This document shows, one piece after another, positions 57,531 to 64,000 of a stretch of 64,000 bases of DNA (position 1 is its first letter; every line of letters starts with the position of its first letter). The notes beneath the pieces are model-generated. The model was not told the DNA's origin, searched no databases, and saw nothing but the letters and a program-made list of their open reading frames with translations. Made by a program: the position numbers and the translations under genes. The stretch comes from Chinchilla lanigera (lineage: Eukaryota; Chordata; Mammalia; Rodentia; Chinchillidae): contig NW_004955405.1 of assembly GCF_000276665.1 (NCBI RefSeq), positions 12,843,679 through 12,907,678 of the forward strand. Reading direction: 5' to 3'.

Positions 57531-58414
57531 ACCATTTCTCATGATAGACATGAAGACACAAGGCCCTTCAATACTGCAAATCGCACCACATCCCCACACT
57601 ATTGAAAATCAGTCTCTCCTAGATAAAGTATATATAAAATCAGCCCCATAATGAAAAGAGAAAGTGGTAGAATGCATATTTGCAGGAATGATGGCCAAAA
57701 TCCTTTTAAACTGTTTAAAAGGCATGAATATAAATATCCAAGGAAGAGGTAGGATAAACTCAGAGATACTGATACAGACATACACTATAATTAGACTCCA
57801 GAAAGCTGACAAACAGAATCCCGAAGGTAGCAAAAGAGAGACATATCATTTTCGGAAGTATCTCAGTAATGTTACCTGAAAAATTTCTCTCAGAGACTTG
57901 GGGAGCTTTAAAGATATTTAGGCTAATATATTCCAATTTTAAAAAGATCTGTCAACCAAGAATCCTATATCTGGAATAACTGCCTTTCAGAATTACAAGA
58001 AAATTAGGATATTTTGAAATGCAAAATGACAGAATGAGTTGTTATCAATAAGATTGTCCATTAGAAATGTGTGTGGGAATTCTGCAGTTTGAAAGGAAAG
58101 GACATTATACAAAACTTTCACCTAGACAAAGAAGTAAAGAGTTTTGCCAAAGTAAGTACATGTATAGCGATGAAGACTAATATTATTATGTTCTGTGACT
58201 TCACTTTTTGCTTTCTATGTGACTGAAGGGAGCAATACAATGAAAATAGTATAAAAGGCTCTGTAACTATCACTTGTACCGCCACATCTTATTTTCTACA
58301 TTATTTAAGAGGTTAATAAAGAAAAATAGCTATTTCTTTATATTTTTTGACACTTGGCATATAAACATATAATTTTATGAAATAACTAAAAGAATAAAGA
58401 ATAACTTATAAATG

Positions 58415-58500
58415 ACCAAATTTTGAAATTCTGTATCATTTTTATTGATTTTGTTTTTGTTTTTATTATTTTGTTTCTGTTCTTTTCTATTTAAAATTAA
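58415..58500 (+). mobile_element. L1 3' UTR insertion in ancient L1
   Basis: CAAATTTTGAAATTCTGTAT followed by CATTTTTATTGATTTTGTTT: the end of the younger L1 3' UTR module. It divides the ORF1 and ORF2 parts of the ancient L1. Confidence 0.6.
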
Positions 58501-59169
58501 CAAACACATTAGAAAATTTCACAGCAGCATCAGGTAACCTAGATGCAATGGATAATTTCTTGAAACATAAATCCTACCAATATTGAATCATACAGAGATA
58601 GAAAACCTGAATACACATGCAAGTAATCAGGTGATTGAATCAAGACAAATGCATCTCTACAAAGGAAAATCTTTGACCTTATGGCTTCACTGCCTAATTC
58701 TACCAAGCAGTTCAATCTAGAGTTAAACCCTTTCAATCTCCTCCAAACAACTGAACAGAGGGATAGCACCTGATCTACAATGACAGCCACACACAGATGT
58801 TATAATAAAACTATAGACTGACATCCTTCAGGAACAGTAGTGCAAAAATCCTCAATAAAATAGTATTAAACCAAGTTGAGCCTATCAAGAAGACATATGA
58901 ATCTATATTTTATAAATGGAATTATCCATACATTCCAAGAATAAATCAGGGATATATGGATATATTTGATAAATCAATCAAAATAATATAGCCTATTAAA
59001 AAATGAAGGGGAAAATACATGCTCATTTCAGTTGATGCAGAAAATGCATTTGTCTAATTGCAACATGTTTTCATGATGGACACTCTTTGAATAGGCAAAT
59101 GAATGACTATGTTTAGAAGGGGTTTAGCTCTGCAATAATGTATATAAAATACCCACGCTTAAACCTCAG

Positions 59170-59390
59170 ACTCAGTAGTGAAAGTCTAAGTGGTTTACTT
59201 TCAGATTAGGAACACACAAAGACCTCCTTTTGTTGCATCTATTTAACATAGTTCTGGAAGTCCTAACCAAAGCAATTACCAAGAAAAGAAAAGTTATCCT
59301 AACTGAAACCAAACCAGCGAAATTATCATGACTTGCAGATGATATGATCTTATATATAGAAAATCCTGAAAGTTTCACCAAATCTTGTTA
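59170..59390 (+). pseudogene. Decayed L1 ORF2 reverse transcriptase segment
   Basis: GCAGATGATATGATCTTATA encodes the A-D-D-M-I-L-like catalytic motif of L1 ORF2 reverse transcriptase, preceded by GTCCTAACCAAAGCAATTAC (VL-TKAI). Stops and frameshifts surround it. A minus-strand open frame across it (59172-59381) is a shadow, not a gene. Confidence 0.7.
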
Positions 59391-59724
59391 AAATTCATAA
59401 ACAAATTGAGCAAAGTAGCAAGATACAACATCAATGCTCAAAATACAAGTTGTATTACTGCACACCAACAGTGCACACTCTGATAAAAAGAAAACAGTTC
59501 AACTTATGATAGCCCCCAAAAAGTAAAAGACTGGGGAATTGAGTTAGTCAGGGATATGGGAGATTCATACAGTGAAAACTACCAAACATTTATGAAAGAA
59601 AGTAAAGAAGACATGCATAAATACAGATATGTCACATTCATGGATTGGAATACTCAGCATTGTTAAGATGCAATACATTCCAAAGTGATTTACAGATTCA
59701 ATGCAATTTCTGTAAAAAAAATCT

Positions 59725-59825
59725 TTATTTATTTATTTATTTTTTTCCAGTACCTGGAATCAAACTCACAACCTCGTGCTTGCCAGGCAGGCACTGTGCT
59801 GCTGAGCTTAAATCCCCAGCACTAT
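59725..59825 (-). mobile_element. ID-type SINE in ancient L1 ORF2
   Basis: Reverse-orientation ID with (TTTA)n tail, CCAGTACCTGGAATCAAACT, CGTGCTTGCCAGGCAGGCAC and GCTTAAATCCCCAGCAC. Short 10-bp repeats AAAAAATCTT flank it at 59715-59724 and 59826-59835. Confidence 0.88.
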
Positions 59826-60009
59826 AAAAAATCTTGAATATGTTTTTGCAAAAATAGTAAAAACAATTTAAACTTAATATAAAAATAGAAAGAACATGAA
59901 TAGCCATAATATTTTTAACAGAATGAAGATGGAGGGATTATAGATCCCAGCATTAAAGGCTACTACAAAAATAGTTACAAAATATGTAGATAGTAGTGAA
60001 TAGCATAAA

Positions 60010-60100
60010 GGTGACATATATAGAGATAGATAGATGAATATAGAGATAGAGTTATAGATATAGATGATATAGATATAGATGGATATATATATATATGGAA
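60010..60100. repeat. GATA/TATAGA-rich microsatellite-like tract
   Basis: Interspersed TAGATA, AGATAGA and ATATAT units over about 90 bases inside the ancient L1. Confidence 0.8.
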
Positions 60101-60654
60101 TAAAATCTAGAATCCAAAAATAAATCCTTGCATGTATAGTACAATAATGTTTCAATTGGATATTGAGATAATTCAATTGCAAAATGACAGAATTTTTAAC
60201 AAAAGGTGTAGGAAAAATTGGATATCCATACACAGAAGAATGAAGTTATGGCCTTGTATAATGCCATATGTCAAAAAATAACTAAAAATATATCAATGTT
60301 TAAATATAAAACATGAAACTTTTATGAGAAAACGTTTATAAAATGGTTTATGGCTTTGGATTTGGCACTGATTATTTTGGATATAACAGTAAAAGCACAG
60401 GTATAAAAATATATGAACTGGATTTCATAAAAATTGAAACATTCATCAAAACACACTACTACCAATGAAAAGGCAATTTACATACTCAGATAAGTTTAGA
60501 CATTATATATCTGAAATTAACATCCCAATATAGGAAAGAATCATGCAATTCATTAGCAAAAAATGATAGTAATTGTAGTAATATTAGTAGTAATGCACTT
60601 CAAAAATAGGGGAAAAATTAGAATAGACATTTTTCCAAATAAAGCATGCAGATT

Positions 60655-60972
60655 GAGATGGTTTAGTAAATTATGTCAACTTGATCGGCTTGAGTTCTGC
60701 CTGGGATTATAATTCTGGGTGTGTCGGGGGGTTCATGGAGCTGAGTCCCTGGATACTTCATCTCGTCCCTCGTCTCTTTTACTTTGGCACTGTTTTCCCA
60801 CTCTGTTTGCTGGCCAATATGACTAAGTATATTTGCTCTACCATGCTCTTCTACTATGACACTTCTCCTTTCGAGTCAGGTCTACCATGGACTGAATCTC
60901 TTGATATGGTGAGCTAAATTACATCTTCACTGATTTAACTTGTGGGTTTTGTGTAGAATATCCCTGCAACTG
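60655..60972. mobile_element. Unclassified insertion in ancient L1
   Basis: Sequence unlike L1 (ATGGTTTAGTAAATTATGTC, CTGCCTGGGATTATAATTCT, GGGTGTGTCGGGGGGTTC) interrupts the L1 ORF2 end, which resumes at about 60973 with TAACATTGCTGATCAT. Composition and the GTCAACTTGA-like start suggest an old LTR or DNA element, but I cannot name a family. Confidence 0.5.
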
Positions 60973-61353
60973 CAAAGCTAACATTGCTGATCATATAAAA
61001 GTGAGAATCAGCACCATAATGAGACATCCTCTGACAACCATGAAGATAGTTACTGTAAAGGAAACACAAAATAAAAAGTATTGAAGATGTACAGAAATTT
61101 AACCCATGTGGCCAAGTTCATAGAAATATTAGAAGGTATCATGTATGTGGAAAGATTATGAAGGTTTCATTTTTTTCCAATTACCAATACAGGCACCTTG
61201 AATAAATTTCATAGGGTATGATAGTGCCACTGAAAAAACCATTGTGTTTTCTTTAAAAACAAAGACATGATTTCCTCTTAAACCAACAATTTGATTTTTG
61301 TGTATATATCACAAATAATTGAAAGCAAGGTCTCAAGATATTTATACAGGCAT

Positions 61354-61698
61354 CGTAGTAGTTCATTCAGGCTAATTATATCTAAATTCCATAAAGGGGT
61401 ACCTCATGAGCAAAAATGGCTTCTCATAGCTCTACAAGCTGGGAAGTCCAATTCTAGGGGACTCCAATGTTTACTGTCTGGTGATGGCCAGTTTTCTGAT
61501 TCAAGGGCAGCAATTTCTTATGTCCACACATTGTAGAAGAGAAAAGGCAGCACTCTGAGACTTCTTTTATAAAATACTAGATCCGTGAGGGCTTCGTTGT
61601 CATGACCTAATCATTTCTCCAAAGCTCTACCAATATAATCACACTGGTGATTAATAAAGATAATAATTGGAAGGACACATGTATTCAGACTATAGCAC
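61354..61698 (-). mobile_element. MaLR (MST-like) LTR in ancient L1
   Basis: The plus strand has CTCATAGCTCTACAAGCTGG, GAAGTCCAATTCTAGGGG, GTCATGACCTAATCATTTCT and TATTCAGACTATAGCA, the reverse complement of MST-type LTRs. It splits the 3' portion of the ancient L1, which resumes at TGTTCACAGGAGCATTATT. Confidence 0.75.
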
Positions 61699-62299
61699 CC
61701 TGTTCACAGGAGCATTATTCACACTGATTAAACTGGAAGTATCCCAAATGCCCACAGACAGATGAATGGATGAATAAAATGTGGTATATGTGTACAAGGA
61801 ATAGAATTGTACTCAGTCTTGAAAAGGAAGGAAATTCTGATCTATGTTACAACATACAGGGACCTTTGAGGACTAACTTCTGCTGAGCAAACAAAGCAGC
61901 CAAAATAGATTCTGTGTTTCCACTTAAATAAGGTAACAGTCAGAGTCACAAAAATGAAATGTGGAAGATGTGGAAGGACAGTGGTCTGGGGCTGCAGGAA
62001 GGAGTGAGTGCTGAACATATTTAATGGGCATAGGGTTTCAGTATTTTAATGTGTGGATATGTAGAATTATGTGGATGAATGGTGTTTACAACTGCATAAT
62101 ATCCCAAATTATGCACGTTACTGAACTGTATATCTAAAAAAATGATAAGTATTGTATGTTAACTTTGCCACAGTAAGAAAGCAGAAATATTAATTTTTTT
62201 CTAAAAATAAATGCTTCTTCTTCTTAAATATTGATACAGAAGTTATATTAAAATCAGAAACATTATGTTAATGTCATTATTAATTTATTTAAAATTCTT

Positions 62300-62735
62300 G
62301 AATATATATGTATATACAAGGATAGCTGGGATAATTGTACTGCTGATGTCTATTGGTTTATTGAAAGGAACAGTTAATGCTTAAATTTTTTTCTTGACCA
62401 ATTTTGCATGATATTTGATAACCTGAACAAATAATTTGAAGACAACAATATGTAATACAACAGCCATTTGTGAATTCCTACCACCTTGTTTAGTGAAGCT
62501 CTGTATCGTTTCTAATTTTTTATTACTTTTTATTCTGTTTAATTGCTTGAAAACATGGCATTCTTACATCTGGTAATCTGAGCAACTTCATTGAAGATAA
62601 CACTATGTAATATAACAACCACTGTTAATTCCTATCATCTTGTTTTGAAATCCTGTATCATTTTTATTGTTTTTGTGTTGTTTTGTTTTTGCCTTTGTTG
62701 TTATTTTGTTATTGTTTTTTCTCTTTAAAATGAGA
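62300..62735 (+). mobile_element. L1 3' UTR with two tandem modules
   Basis: Starts GGATAGCTGGGATAATTGTA. It has two module copies, landmarked by CTGTATCGTTTCTAA (62501) and CTGTATCATTTTTATTG (62653). Spacing is about 152-155 bp. It ends CTTTAAAATGAGAAA. The order matches 51900-52530, so both come from the same L1 subfamily. The minus-strand frame at 62603-62827 crosses its end and is not a gene. Confidence 0.82.
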
Positions 62736-62739
62736 AAAT

Positions 62740-64000
62740 TCTTGTAATAGCTAAATATTATTAAGATGCTGAAATTCTCAAAAGTAAGGATTCTGTATTT
62801 TTTCATTGCTAATAACCCTGTCATCATTGTAAGTTCTAGACATTTGAGTGAAAATAAAAATATTTAACATACTATTTAATATAGTCATTTAAATTTACTT
62901 GAGAATTAAAAATTCATGCATATATTATTATTACAACATGTCCATACATCAAAATATTAGTATTTATTATGCTTCTATTTTTACTTTACAAGGCAAAATA
63001 ATTTATATGAATATTTGGTAAATTTATATATGGCTTTTTTCACAAGTTTACCCCACTATCAAAACAATCTCCCATTACTTGCAAGGCAAGTGCGGTAACA
63101 GCATGGTTTGTTTCCATTTACTCTACCCATTTAATAGCTTAGACTTCAAAATGAAGCCCTTGGATATGGCTGTTGCTGCATTACAGCTCATCAGTCTTGG
63201 AATCTGTCACATTTCCTAGCATCACTACAGACTAGAAATGCTGAGTCTTTTGTTTGCTTTTAATTTAAAAATGCCTTTGAAATACAAAGACCTGTAGTTT
63301 TGCGATAATTATTGGGAAAATATATAAAAACTGAAATTTATTACTTGTAAATGCTTTGGGTCAGGCTTGAGGGTATACGGTTAATTTCCCAATATAATTT
63401 AAGAGCTAGACAATTCCGAGTCAGCAGAACAAAACAGGGATCTCCAGAGGCTTCGGAATTACTTTTTGGTCTTTTTCATTTGGTTAGTACTTTTCTCCGT
63501 CGGGGTAAGCAAAGAGGAAGAATTTGAATGATGCTAATGTGCCTGTGTTATCGGGATTATAATTTGAACAAATTTATTTGCTGCACTAGTAAAAACAGAA
63601 TATATATTTCAAATTTGACAAAGTGAAGAAAAATAATTGGTTTATTACTGCTTTTTTTAACAGCAATATTTTTACCTCTGACATTACACTCTGAAATGCA
63701 GCTGAGTTATTATTAAAACTGAGTTTAACAAAGATGTGCTAATGATGAGTTCACTGATGCTGCATTAGAGCAAAAATAGGCGAGCTATATCTAACTTTGT
63801 GCTGATGATACAGTGGGAAATGTGTTTGTTTAAAAGACCATCTGCTATTTTCAGGCATTTATATGCAATTCTATGGTGGATTGCTAAACTATCTTGACTG
63901 TAACCTTAAAAAAGGCATATGCTATTAACGACAGTAAAGCCCCCCTCTGCCTCTAGATATTTGTTAAAGAACTGATTTTGTTATGTTATTTATTTGAAAT
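62740..64000. other. Repeat-poor noncoding stretch
   Basis: No mobile element recognised. The part at 63640-63960 looks like candidate conserved noncoding sequence, on composition and absence of repeats only. Confidence 0.4.

Larger units (their letters stand above)
57550..62190 (+). mobile_element. Ancient L1 LINE (ORF1 to 3' UTR), heavily interrupted
   Basis: ORF1 end at 57690-58010 (TGAATATAAATATCCAAGGA, then CTGTCAACCAAGAATCCTAT) and the inter-ORF zone to about 58200. ORF2 follows at 58510-61350, including a recognisable reverse-transcriptase motif (GCAGATGATATGATC near 59336, an ADDM-type catalytic segment). The 3' UTR runs 61700-62190 with CAGGAGCATTATTCACACTG, TGAATAAAATGTGGTATATG and the terminal CTGAACTGTATATC. 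Order and end match old L1M elements. Every frame is broken. Insertions: L1 3' UTR 58415-58500, ID 59725-59825, an unclassified element 60655-60972 and an LTR 61354-61698. Confidence 0.8.

Noticed and set aside
60681..60917. Plus-strand frame in the 60.7-kb insertion considered as a membrane protein
   Set aside because: Inside an insertion within an ancient L1; no start context or family match.

Overview
This window is a mammalian nuclear sequence from a rodent, in a gene-poor region (intergenic or a large intron). The rodent call rests on two short-element families that recur throughout. One is a tRNA-derived ID-type SINE, with at least a dozen copies and A- and B-box-like blocks. The other is a 7SL-derived B1 SINE that carries the internal duplication typical of rodent B1. 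I saw no B2 or B4 elements, which argues against mouse, rat or hamster; I do not name the species. I found no host protein-coding gene. The open reading frames are short, and all either fall inside repeats or lack recognisable domains. The base composition is AT-rich throughout.

Layout. 1-6360: mostly unrecognised sequence with a TG microsatellite, two MIR relics and a detached L1 3' end. 6360-10715: a minus-strand L1 with tandem 5' monomers, a decayed ORF1, an ORF2 lacking its catalytic core, a 3' UTR and two later SINE insertions with target-site duplications (TSDs). 10.9-17.3 kb: LTRs of the MaLR type (one with a perfect 5-bp TSD), B1 and ID copies, and an AT-rich palindrome. 20.3-22.2 kb: old L1 and a 7SL RNA pseudogene. 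25.8-29.6 kb: an old minus-strand L1 split by SINEs and a TATC array, then an LTR split by a B1. 30.5-33.1 kb: a roughly 200-bp inverted repeat with a SINE in one arm, and a Tigger-type DNA transposon relic. 33.9-38.7 kb: two ID SINEs (one with a very long A-rich tail), a locally duplicated 85-bp segment and an LTR. 38.7-47.8 kb: low repeat density, three MIRs and possible conserved noncoding sequence. 47.8-54.8 kb: ID, several L1 pieces in both orientations, a 100-N assembly gap inside L1 3' UTR repeats, an LTR, B1, ID and a hAT-like relic. 57.5-62.7 kb: an ancient plus-strand L1 spanning more than 4 kb and interrupted by at least four later insertions, followed by a younger L1 3' UTR. 62.75-64 kb: unique sequence.

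The elements do not form a functional gene system. The window is best read as insertion stratigraphy: old L1, MIR, MaLR and DNA transposons below, a younger L1 lineage above them, and ID SINEs on top. The least explained structures are the inverted repeat at 30.5-31.75 kb, the tandem modules of the L1 3' UTR and 5' end, and the 85-bp duplication at 35.3/37.3 kb. I found no convincing new biological system.
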